Positions 1 to 5,887 of a stretch of DNA of 6,109 nt are shown here, piece by piece (the stretch's first letter is position 1; every line of letters starts with the position of its first letter). Position numbers and translations under genes: made by a program. Origin of the DNA: Streptomycetaceae bacterium (GTDB taxonomy: Bacteria > Actinomycetota > Actinomycetes > Nanopelagicales > Nanopelagicaceae). The DNA lies in contig JAIXYD010000120.1 of NCBI GenBank assembly GCA_027490415.1, positions 1-6,109 on the forward strand. Direction: 5' to 3'. Under the pieces are notes generated by a model, which was given only the letters and a program-made list of their open reading frames with translations, was not told the DNA's origin and ran no database searches.

Positions 1-534
1 CGCGAACTACCTGGCATTGGTGATTACACAAGTGCAGCCATCATCGCCTTTGCATTCGAAGGTCGCTCACTTGTCCTTGATATCAATATTCGTAGAGTCT
101 TTGCTCGTGTCATCGATGGCGTAGAAGTTCCGACGGCTGCTCCTACAAAATCCGAACGAGTCAAACGCGAAGAGTTAATTCCCTCAAAGAATCCTCACAT
201 CTGGGCTGCTGCAACAATGGAGCTCGGTGCACTTATCTGTACAGCGAAGAATCCAAAGTGCGGACAATGTCCGTTGGCAGATCAATGCATCTGGAGAAGT
301 CTTGATTACCCGCTTTCACACCAACCAAAACGTACTCAAAGCTGGCATGGAACAGATCGACAATGTCGAGGGGTCATTGTGCAAGCGCTACGAGATAACC
401 CGACTCTGAGGAAGAAGGAGATCATGCAACTCTGGGATGTCCCCTCCCAAGTGGAGAAAGCTCTTCTAACCTTGCTGGAAGATGGTTTAGTTGTTGAGCA
501 AAAGGGTCAACGATTTTCACTGCCACAACACTGA
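1..534 (+). CDS. mutY: A/G-specific adenine DNA glycosylase, C-terminal part (5' end outside window)
   Basis: This base-excision repair enzyme removes adenine mispaired with 8-oxoguanine or guanine. The reading frame is open from base 1, so the N-terminus, including the catalytic Glu region, lies outside the window; 177 codons are visible. Visible residues 3-19 form the helix-hairpin-helix (LPGIGDYTSAAIIAFAF). Residue 27 is the conserved Asp in VLDINIRRV, equivalent to Asp138 of E. coli MutY. Cys 80, 87, 90 and 96 give the C-x6-C-x2-C-x5-C [4Fe-4S] signature typical of MutY/Nth. Only 81 residues follow the last Cys, too few for the NUDIX-like 8-oxoG recognition domain of E. coli MutY. The tail instead looks like a small winged-helix-type segment (KKEIMQLW...ALLTLLEDGLVVEQ), as in the short actinobacterial MutY proteins. 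It ends in TGA, 28 bp before the next gene on the same strand. Identification is firm; the nature of the tail is inferred. Confidence 0.95.
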   Translation, partial: RELPGIGDYTSAAIIAFAFEGRSLVLDINIRRVFARVIDGVEVPTAAPTKSERVKREELIPSKNPHIWAAATMELGALICTAKNPKCGQCPLADQCIWRSLDYPLSHQPKRTQSWHGTDRQCRGVIVQALRDNPTLRKKEIMQLWDVPSQVEKALLTLLEDGLVVEQKGQRFSLPQH

Positions 535-550
535 ATCACTAGATTAAAGG

Positions 551-562
551 TAAAATTCCCAG
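551..562 (+). promoter_or_regulatory. Candidate -10 element for a leaderless transcript of the glcD-like gene
   Basis: TAAAAT at 551-556 matches the sigma-70-type -10 consensus at five of six positions. If the A of the ATG at 563 is +1, the hexamer sits exactly at -12 to -7, so the mRNA would start at the start codon. Leaderless mRNAs are common in actinobacteria. No convincing -35 is seen around 528-533, and there is no well-spaced Shine-Dalgarno: the only purine stretch, AAAGG at 546-550, is 12 nt from the ATG. The start site itself is inferred. Confidence 0.5.
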
Positions 563-1915
563 ATGGATCATGGAGCAGGTTTACGCGCGGTACTGGGCGA
601 GAACGCTTCGATAATTACTGATTCGCAAATCACTCTCTCTTATTCAAAAGATCAAGCTCCATTTGCTGTCCATGAAGCTGCTGCGATTGTGCTGCTCGCT
701 AAATCTACAGAGGAAGTCTCTAAGGCTGTGGCTTATGCCAATGCACATAACATTCCAGTCGTTGCGCGAGGGGCAGGAAGCGGACTATCCGGTGGCGCTA
801 ATGCAACATCATCCTCGCTCGTTATCTCACTTGAGAAGATGAATAAGATCATTGAGCTCGATACAACCAACCTCATCGCACGCGTTGAAGCTGGCGTAGT
901 CAATTTAGATTTAGATAAAGCTGCACAAGAACACGGTCTTGCCTATCTTCCAGATCCTGCAAGCCGAGATTGGTCAACAATCGGCGGAAATGCCGCAACA
1001 AATGCTGGCGGTATGTGTTGCGTGAAATATGGCGTTACATCTGCTCATGTGCGTGCTCTGACCGTTGTGATGGCAGATGGTCAGATCATTCAACTTGGAA
1101 GTGCAACAAAGAAAGCTGTAACAACTCTCGACCTTACTCGCTTAATGATCGGCTCTGAAGGAACGCTAGGAATCATTACAGAGCTCGTTGTTGGCCTAGC
1201 AGTGCGTCCTGCTACCCCAGCAACAATCATTGCAACTTTTCCAAGTATCAAAAATGCAGCAGCCGCAGCTGCAGCTCTTTTGAGATTTAAACCATCGATG
1301 CTTGAGATCATTGATCAGACGACTTTGAAGGCGGTCCAGGCGTGGCATCCGCTGGGATTTGAAGTCGCAGGGTCTGTACTTTTGATGCAACTCGATGAAG
1401 ATCAAGAGCGAGCAGATGAAGTACTCGCCCTCTGTGAGAAATTTGAATTGATCGAAGGAGCGGCATCTACTGAAGCAGCTGACGCAGTTGAATTTATTCG
1501 AGTACGTAAACTTGCCTATCCAGCGCTGGAAAGACTTGGTGCAACTCTTCTTGATGATGTTGCAGTCCCGATTTCAAAGATTGCAGAGCTCGTAGAACGT
1601 GTTGAAGGTCTAGCTTCCAAGTACAACCTCACCATCGGAATATTTGGCCATGCTGGTGATGGCAATATGCACCCCACAATCGTTCATGATCATGGTGATC
1701 TCGATGCTCAAAAACGTGCAATTGCAGCCTTTGGCGAGATCGTTGAAATTGCTCAGAGCCTTGGAGGAACTGCCTCAGGTGAACATGGAATCGGTTCAAT
1801 TAAGCAAAGCTTTGCAGCTCAAGAGCTCTCCCCTGCAGTTATCGAACTACAGCGTTCAATCAAGAAAGCCTTTGATCCAAAGGGAATTCTTAACCCTGGG
1901 AAGAAGCTTCCTTAG
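563..1915 (+). CDS. glcD: GlcD-type FAD-binding oxidoreductase (glycolate / D-lactate / 2-hydroxyacid dehydrogenase)
   Basis: This 450-residue protein belongs to the VAO/PCMH flavoprotein family, which oxidises 2-hydroxyacids such as glycolate or D-lactate to 2-oxoacids using FAD. The N-terminal half is the FAD-binding domain: RGAGSGLSGGA at residues 69-79, PDPASRDW at 130-137 followed by the IGGNAATNAGG loop at 140-150, and GSEGTLGIITE at 197-207. The C-terminal FAD-oxidase domain carries GHAGDGNMHP at 362-371 and GEHGIG at 406-411, whose His residues are typical of the metal/substrate site. Residues 232-238 are seven consecutive alanines in a predicted helix. Length and start fit the stand-alone GlcD subunit; there is no fused GlcF-like Fe-S domain and no glcE or glcF neighbour is visible. 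ATG 563 is favoured because the N-terminus aligns with family members from its first residues and the -10 element fits a leaderless start. The last 26 bp overlap the oppositely oriented kinase gene. The family is certain; the exact substrate, and so the gene symbol, is not. Confidence 0.88.
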   Translation: MDHGAGLRAVLGENASIITDSQITLSYSKDQAPFAVHEAAAIVLLAKSTEEVSKAVAYANAHNIPVVARGAGSGLSGGANATSSSLVISLEKMNKIIELDTTNLIARVEAGVVNLDLDKAAQEHGLAYLPDPASRDWSTIGGNAATNAGGMCCVKYGVTSAHVRALTVVMADGQIIQLGSATKKAVTTLDLTRLMIGSEGTLGIITELVVGLAVRPATPATIIATFPSIKNAAAAAAALLRFKPSMLEIIDQTTLKAVQAWHPLGFEVAGSVLLMQLDEDQERADEVLALCEKFELIEGAASTEAADAVEFIRVRKLAYPALERLGATLLDDVAVPISKIAELVERVEGLASKYNLTIGIFGHAGDGNMHPTIVHDHGDLDAQKRAIAAFGEIVEIAQSLGGTASGEHGIGSIKQSFAAQELSPAVIELQRSIKKAFDPKGILNPGKKLP

Positions 1916-2771
1916 CCATTAACGCCGCTCCTTGTGCAATATCGCGATCAGAAATCGATAAACGCTTACCGAAATTTTCGGTAAGGCGATCATTAAGTGG
2001 ACCCACTCCTTGCGAAGTGCCGCCAGTAAAGATAATTGGAAGTGAAGCATCACCTGTGATCTCATCAACGCGCTTTGTCAGCGCAATCAAATGATCTGCT
2101 GCTTCAACCAAAATTTCATCTGCAGAATTCTGTCCGGCATGAAGAAAAACAATTCGCGCAAGGGCAGCGATCTCGCTGCGGTTATTTCCATATGCAAAAT
2201 TCTTCACATCTCCCCAAGTTCGACCGTTAATCGCATCCGCCACAGCTGCCTCGAGTGATCCAGTCGGAGGTACCTGATCTTTATCAACGTAAACCAAAAG
2301 CGCTCGAAGTGCAGCGCGGCCAATCCAATACCCTGCACCCTCATCACCGAGAAGATAGCCCCATCCACCTACGCGTTTGAGTTCGCCATTGATTTGAGTG
2401 CACGCCACCGCACCGGTTCCTGCATAGAGCAAGATTCCCGCCTCAGATGGAAAGTGAACGCGATATGCCAAGTGAATATCACTCAGTAGGTCAATCGTGG
2501 AGCCGGTAAATATCTCAGAAATAATCTTGATGGTTTCAGCTCGCTCTGTTGGAGTTTCTGCAACTCCAGTAACTCCAATAACGACTCGATCAATATTCTG
2601 CGAACATTCGAACTTTATCTGCGCAAGGGTTTGCTGCATTCGATCGCGTGACTCAGTGCGAGTGATGTGTCCATCGATAGGACCAGCAACTCCTGTAACC
2701 AGGATTCCGCTCTGATCTGCTAGCGCCCATTTCGCCGAAGATGCGCCTGCATCAATTCCCAGAAAAGCCAT
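1890..2771 (-). CDS. BadF/BadG/BcrA/BcrD-family ATPase, probable N-acetylglucosamine-type sugar kinase
   Basis: This is a 293-residue cytoplasmic kinase of the ASKHA fold that probably phosphorylates the sugar brought in by the adjacent transporter. Motifs in order: the phosphate-1 loop GIDAGASSAKW (residues 5-15); SDIHLA (97-102) with the likely catalytic Asp98; the phosphate-2 region YAGTGAVA (116-123); GGWGYLLGDEGAGYWIG (135-151), diagnostic of the BadF/NagK group; the adenosine motif FTGGTSQG (248-255); and a closing AQGAALMA (279-286). Relatives include eukaryotic NAGK and bacterial MurK, which acts on MurNAc and GlcNAc. The phosphate-1 loop departs from the common DGGGT form, reading DAGAS. 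ATG 2771 follows the permease stop by only 4 nt, with a weak AAAGG upstream, so coupled translation is likely. It is the last gene of the transporter operon and overlaps the convergent glcD-like gene by 26 bp. Substrate is inferred from family and context only. Confidence 0.85.
   Translation of the reverse strand: MAFLGIDAGASSAKWALADQSGILVTGVAGPIDGHITRTESRDRMQQTLAQIKFECSQNIDRVVIGVTGVAETPTERAETIKIISEIFTGSTIDLLSDIHLAYRVHFPSEAGILLYAGTGAVACTQINGELKRVGGWGYLLGDEGAGYWIGRAALRALLVYVDKDQVPPTGSLEAAVADAINGRTWGDVKNFAYGNNRSEIAALARIVFLHAGQNSADEILVEAADHLIALTKRVDEITGDASLPIIFTGGTSQGVGPLNDRLTENFGKRLSISDRDIAQGAALMAKEASSQG
1965..1985. repeat. 21-bp palindrome (10-bp arms, 1-bp centre) inside the kinase gene
   Basis: The arms CTTACCGAAA (1965-1974) and TTTCGGTAAG (1976-1985) are exact reverse complements around a single T. 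Allowing one bulged G, the flanking CG (1963-1964) and CG (1987-1988) could extend the stem. It lies 50 bp beyond the glcD-like stop codon and within the 3' part of the kinase gene, encoding residues around TENFGK. No T-tract follows on the + strand, so it is not a classical terminator. The role is unknown: an RNA hairpin at the end of the convergent transcript, a protein site, or coincidence. Confidence 0.5.
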
Positions 2772-2775
2772 GTGC

Positions 2776-3600
2776 CTAGCCTTTCACAGCGCCGGCTGTA
2801 AGCCCCTTAATGAATTGCTCAGAGAGAATCAGATAGAGAACGATTAACGGAAGGGCAGCCAAAGTTAAGCCTGCAAAGAGGACTCCCCATTGCGATGAGT
2901 ACTGGCCAAAGAACATGGTCAAACCTTGCATTATCGTCTTCTTCTCAGGATCTTGAAGGAAGACAAGAGGCAGGAAGAAGTCATTCCAAATTGGAATAGC
3001 TGAGTAAATTGCAACAATCGCCAAACCTGGTCGGACTAGTGGTGTTAGAACGCGACGCAAGAGTTGGAATTCAGATGCGCCATCAATACGTGCGGCGTTA
3101 TCTAAATCTGCAGGAAGTGATCTGAAGAAGCCACTCATAATAAATATCGCAGCAGGCAATGCACCAGCGGCATAAACCAATATCAGACCTAGATGAGAGT
3201 TGAGAAGATGCATCCACTTCAGCTGAATAAAGAGTGGAAGGATCATAAGTTTTGCAGGAACCAACATGCCAGATAGAACAAAGGCCATAATCAAACTGTG
3301 GCCACGGAAGTCATAACGTCCAAGAACAAAACCTGCACCGAGTGCGCAGAGCAAGATCAGAACAAGTGAACCACCTGTAACAATCACTGAGTTCTTCAAG
3401 TACGTTGCAAAGTTACCGTCCTGCCAGACTGCTGCGAAATTGCCCCATGCAGGATCTGTTGCAAGTTTGAGAGGGGTTCGCGCAAAATCACTGGTCTCAC
3501 GAAGACTCGAGTTCAGTAGAAAGAAAACAGGAATCAAAATTATTGCAGAGTTGAAAATCAATACCCCGCGGAAAAAAGTCTTTGACATGAAGATTTTCAT
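2776..3600 (-). CDS. Carbohydrate ABC transporter permease, MalG/UgpE-like (CUT1 family)
   Basis: This 274-residue inner-membrane protein is the second half of the sugar channel. Six hydrophobic segments are visible near residues 12-30, 70-95, 102-124, 135-158, 191-212 and 237-262. The cytoplasmic EAA loop that docks on the ATPase is at about 167-191 and contains LDNAARIDGAS, with Asp-Asn in place of the usual Glu. The end QFIKGLTAGAVKG is a hallmark of MalG-type CUT1 permeases. ATG 3600 directly abuts the TAA of the upstream permease (no intervening base). AGGTGGAG at 3607-3614 sits 6 nt before it, inside the upstream coding region, which argues for this start over the in-frame Met at residue 5 and for coupled translation. 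The stop TAG is 4 nt before the kinase ATG. The permease family is certain; the transported sugar is not known. Confidence 0.93.
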   Translation of the reverse strand: MKIFMSKTFFRGVLIFNSAIILIPVFFLLNSSLRETSDFARTPLKLATDPAWGNFAAVWQDGNFATYLKNSVIVTGGSLVLILLCALGAGFVLGRYDFRGHSLIMAFVLSGMLVPAKLMILPLFIQLKWMHLLNSHLGLILVYAAGALPAAIFIMSGFFRSLPADLDNAARIDGASEFQLLRRVLTPLVRPGLAIVAIYSAIPIWNDFFLPLVFLQDPEKKTIMQGLTMFFGQYSSQWGVLFAGLTLAALPLIVLYLILSEQFIKGLTAGAVKG

Positions 3601-4521
3601 TTACATCTCCACCTCTCTGCGACGCAGTAACTTGGTTCCGACTGCTGCGCCGACTCCTACGACGGTGAAAATAATTACACCAAGAGCTGAACCGACGCCA
3701 ACTTCGTTAGCACCAGAATCGACTGAACCAAATGAAAGTCTGTAGAACATCAGCGCTAAGGTGTCTGTGGCACCTGCCGGTGAACCGTTAGATCCACCCA
3801 AAATGTATGGCAGATCAAACCATTCAAATGCGCCGATAAATGTAAGAACGGTAATGATGGTCATGGACGGAGCGAGAAGCGGGAAGAGAATTTTTCTAAA
3901 GATCTTCCCTTCCGAAGCTCCATCAATTCGGGCCGCTTCGATGTAATCAGTACTGATGGCGTTAAGTCCTGCCAAGAAGATAATTGCCGGGAATCCCACC
4001 CAGCGCCAGAGATTGATGAAGACGAGGGTAGGAAGTGCTGTGGCGGTATCGCCCAACCAGGCCCGCGCCCATGTTGGCTGCCCAAGTTCATTCACTATTA
4101 AATTGATTGGTCCATAGTATGGATCGAGCAGAATCTGCCACATGTAACCCACGATCACCAGCGAGAAGATGACGGGTAAGAAAGTTACAGTTCTAAAGAA
4201 TCTTTGTCCTCGGGTTAAGTTAAAGAGTGCGTAGGCAATGAGCAGACCAAAAGAAGTCTGCAAAACCATGATTGCAATAAAGACCAAAGTATTGTGGCGA
4301 AATGCCATGAGGAATTGATCTCTGAATGGGAATGAGAAGAGGCGATTAAAGTTTTCAAATCCCGCCCAGGAACCTCTAACAAAACCCTTCCATTCAAAGA
4401 AGGCGTAACTCAACGTCGTCAGCGCAGGAATGCTGGTAAAGATAATAATTATTAGTAAGCCAGGAGAGAGCAAGAGCCAACGAAATTTACGTTGCTCTCG
4501 TTTAATGCCGCTCAGTTTCAC
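3601..4521 (-). CDS. Carbohydrate ABC transporter permease, MalF/UgpA-like (CUT1 family)
   Basis: This 306-residue inner-membrane protein is the first half of the sugar channel. From the chosen start, hydrophobic segments lie near residues 15-41, 79-101, 112-132, 160-187, 220-240 and 275-297. The EAA loop is at 195-219 (EAARIDGAS, then FRKILFPLLAPS), which couples to the ATPase. I chose GTG 4521 because AGAGGA (4528-4533) lies 6 nt upstream and the resulting N-terminus (MKLSGIKREQRKFRW) is a usual basic lead-in to the first membrane helix. An in-frame TTG at 4557 would add 12 residues, but it falls inside the T-tract of the upstream terminator and has no ribosome site. The protein ends in a basic RRREVEM tail, and its TAA touches the next permease's ATG. 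No ATPase gene is present, so a shared MsiK/UgpC-type subunit is inferred. Confidence 0.92.
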   Translation of the reverse strand: MKLSGIKREQRKFRWLLLSPGLLIIIIFTSIPALTTLSYAFFEWKGFVRGSWAGFENFNRLFSFPFRDQFLMAFRHNTLVFIAIMVLQTSFGLLIAYALFNLTRGQRFFRTVTFLPVIFSLVIVGYMWQILLDPYYGPINLIVNELGQPTWARAWLGDTATALPTLVFINLWRWVGFPAIIFLAGLNAISTDYIEAARIDGASEGKIFRKILFPLLAPSMTIITVLTFIGAFEWFDLPYILGGSNGSPAGATDTLALMFYRLSFGSVDSGANEVGVGSALGVIIFTVVGVGAAVGTKLLRRREVEM

Positions 4522-4527
4522 TCGGAT

Positions 4528-4533
4528 TCCTCT
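4528..4533 (-). promoter_or_regulatory. Ribosome binding site deciding the GTG start of the MalF-like permease
   Basis: AGAGGA on the - strand, 6 nt before GTG 4521, lies just downstream of the terminator hairpin. It favours the shorter form of the protein over an upstream TTG at 4557. Confidence 0.7.
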
Positions 4534-4555
4534 TCTCGCATAGCTCTGATAAAGC

Positions 4556-4593
4556 AAGAAAAATCGGGTGCGGAGATTTCTCTCCGCACCCGA
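4556..4593 (-). terminator. Rho-independent terminator/attenuator between binding-protein and permease genes
   Basis: On the - strand a perfect 13-bp stem (4581-4593 pairing with 4564-4576) is closed by a GAAA tetraloop of the stable GNRA class and followed by TTTTTCTT. It begins 10 nt after the binding-protein stop codon. Because the permease genes follow on the same strand, it should let only part of the transcription through. This is a usual way to make the binding protein in excess of the membrane subunits, and the hairpin would also protect the 3' end of the short mRNA. The hairpin and T-tract are seen directly; partial read-through is inferred. On the + strand the tail (CCTTTATTTCTT) is poorer, so activity there is doubtful. 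Confidence 0.92.
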
Positions 4594-4603
4594 CCTTTAT
4601 TTC

Positions 4604-5887
4604 TTAGGACTTACCCTTTTGTGGTGCATACCAAGAAGAAACTGCCGCTTGGACATCCTTAGCAAGTTCTGCAGCTGTTGTTGTGCCTGCAGTGAGCTTC
4701 TGGAATCCAGGTTGCATGATGACTGAGCTTGTAGGAGTTCCGAAACGGAATCCAACAACAGTCAAGAATGGTGTGCCTTGTGATGCTAGAGACTTCTGCA
4801 TCTTAGAGATCGCAGGATCTGTGATCTTGATGTATGGAGCTGTTGGGATCCAACCAAGCTGATCTGCTGCTGCCTGGTTGAATTCCTTGCTCGCAAGGAA
4901 GTTAAGAAGCTTGATTGCTTCTGGCTTTGCCTTGGTCTTGGCGTTGATTCCAAAACCACCATCTGCCCATGTTGTTACATAACGCTTTGCACCTGGAGCA
5001 GCAGCTGGTGCTGGCATCCATGCCACGTTAAGTGATGGGTTGAGTGAGCGGAAGTATGAGATTTCATAGTTTCCACCGATGTAGAAGGCAGCCTTTTCGT
5101 TAGCGAAAAGTCCACGTGCAGTGTTGTAATCAACGCCTGCTGGATTTGCTGGCATGTAAGGAACAAGATCCTTTACCGCCTGCAATGATGCAACGAAGTT
5201 CTTGTCTGTGAAGGTACGGGTTCCCTTAACAACATCGTTAAAGAATGGTGTACCGCCATAGAATGTTGGGCCAACTGCTGCCCACATCTGCTCAAGACTT
5301 GGTGCATTTCCTGTTGCGTTACCTAGTGGAATGATTCCCTTGGACTTGATCTGGGCAAGAACACGAACGAATGATTCGTATGTTGAAGGAAGTGCTCTAA
5401 CTCCAGCCTGCTTAAGTAGATCTGGGTTGTACATAACTCCGATAACAGAAGTTGCGTATGGAAGACCGAACTGCTTCTTCACTGTGTAACCCTGAACACC
5501 AGCAAGGGTTCCTGGAGACATCTTTGCAAGAGCTGGAACATCCTTTGTTGTTAGAGCAAGGAAGTTACCTGCATCTGAAAGAGTAGACATTCCGCCGTAT
5601 GGGCGAATCTGCATAACATCTGGACCGCTTCCAGCTGTGAGAGCTGTAGACAAGATCGCGTTGTATTCAGTGTTTACATATGGTGTGAACTTAACTGTGA
5701 TACCGGTCTTCTCTTTGAAGATAGCCATCTGATCTTCATAGAAAGCCTTATCTTCTGTGCGCCAGCTCCAGAATGTAAGTTCTGTTGCTGCTTGTGCAGG
5801 CATTGAAGCGATAACTGGGCCAGCAATTACTGACGCAGCGACTGCTACAGCTACCAAACCGCGTTTGCGGCGTTGTGAGATTTTCAC
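4604..5887 (-). CDS. Extracellular sugar-binding protein of a CUT1 ABC transporter (family 1 solute-binding protein)
   Basis: This 427-residue protein captures the sugar outside the membrane and delivers it to the two permeases encoded downstream. Residues 1-33 form a Sec signal peptide: a basic start (QRRKRG, 5-10), a hydrophobic core (11-28) and an AQA cleavage site before Ala34. The mature protein opens with ELTFWSWR and continues with FKEKTGITVKF (about 57-67), GPDVMQI, the FGLPYA segment, MYNPDLLKQAG and the C-terminal DGGFGIN...KPEAIKLLNFLAS region, all typical of the MalE/UgpB-like family and length. There is no lipobox and no cysteine anywhere, so unlike most Gram-positive binding proteins it cannot be a lipoprotein. 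GTG 5887 is chosen because AGGAGG lies 7 nt upstream and the signal peptide starts there. GTG directly follows the regulator's TAA. Ligand unknown; an amino sugar is plausible from the neighbours. Confidence 0.93.
   Translation of the reverse strand: MKISQRRKRGLVAVAVAASVIAGPVIASMPAQAATELTFWSWRTEDKAFYEDQMAIFKEKTGITVKFTPYVNTEYNAILSTALTAGSGPDVMQIRPYGGMSTLSDAGNFLALTTKDVPALAKMSPGTLAGVQGYTVKKQFGLPYATSVIGVMYNPDLLKQAGVRALPSTYESFVRVLAQIKSKGIIPLGNATGNAPSLEQMWAAVGPTFYGGTPFFNDVVKGTRTFTDKNFVASLQAVKDLVPYMPANPAGVDYNTARGLFANEKAAFYIGGNYEISYFRSLNPSLNVAWMPAPAAAPGAKRYVTTWADGGFGINAKTKAKPEAIKLLNFLASKEFNQAAADQLGWIPTAPYIKITDPAISKMQKSLASQGTPFLTVVGFRFGTPTSSVIMQPGFQKLTAGTTTAAELAKDVQAAVSSWYAPQKGKS

Noticed and set aside
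217..534. A separate small + strand gene starting at ATG 217
   Set aside because: It is in frame with, and part of, the truncated mutY coding region, which is open from base 1.
1256..1276. Run of seven alanine codons in the glcD-like gene as a possible repeat expansion
   Set aside because: The codons are mixed (GCA, GCC, GCT) and the segment falls in a helix that is alanine-rich across the family.
1869..1883. Short hairpin CCTTTG/CAAAGG followed by CTTTCTT on the - strand after the kinase gene
   Set aside because: The stem is only 6 bp with several A-T pairs and the tail is interrupted, so it is too weak to annotate as a terminator.
2164..2179. Inverted repeat GCAGCGA/TCGCTGC with a 2-bp spacer in the kinase gene
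   Set aside because: Arms of 7 bp are near chance expectation and there is no regulatory context.
4522..4557. Longer form of the MalF-like permease starting at TTG 4557
   Set aside because: The TTG overlaps the terminator T-tract and has no ribosome site, whereas GTG 4521 has AGAGGA 6 nt upstream.
5093..5110. Inverted repeat CTTTTCG/CGAAAAG with a 4-bp spacer inside the binding-protein gene
   Set aside because: Seven-bp arms are expected by chance in a window this size, it lies deep in coding sequence and no T-tract follows.
5855..5887. Possible Tat signal (QRRKRG) in the binding protein
   Set aside because: The RR pair lacks the following x-F-L-K pattern; the peptide fits an ordinary Sec signal with a basic N-region.
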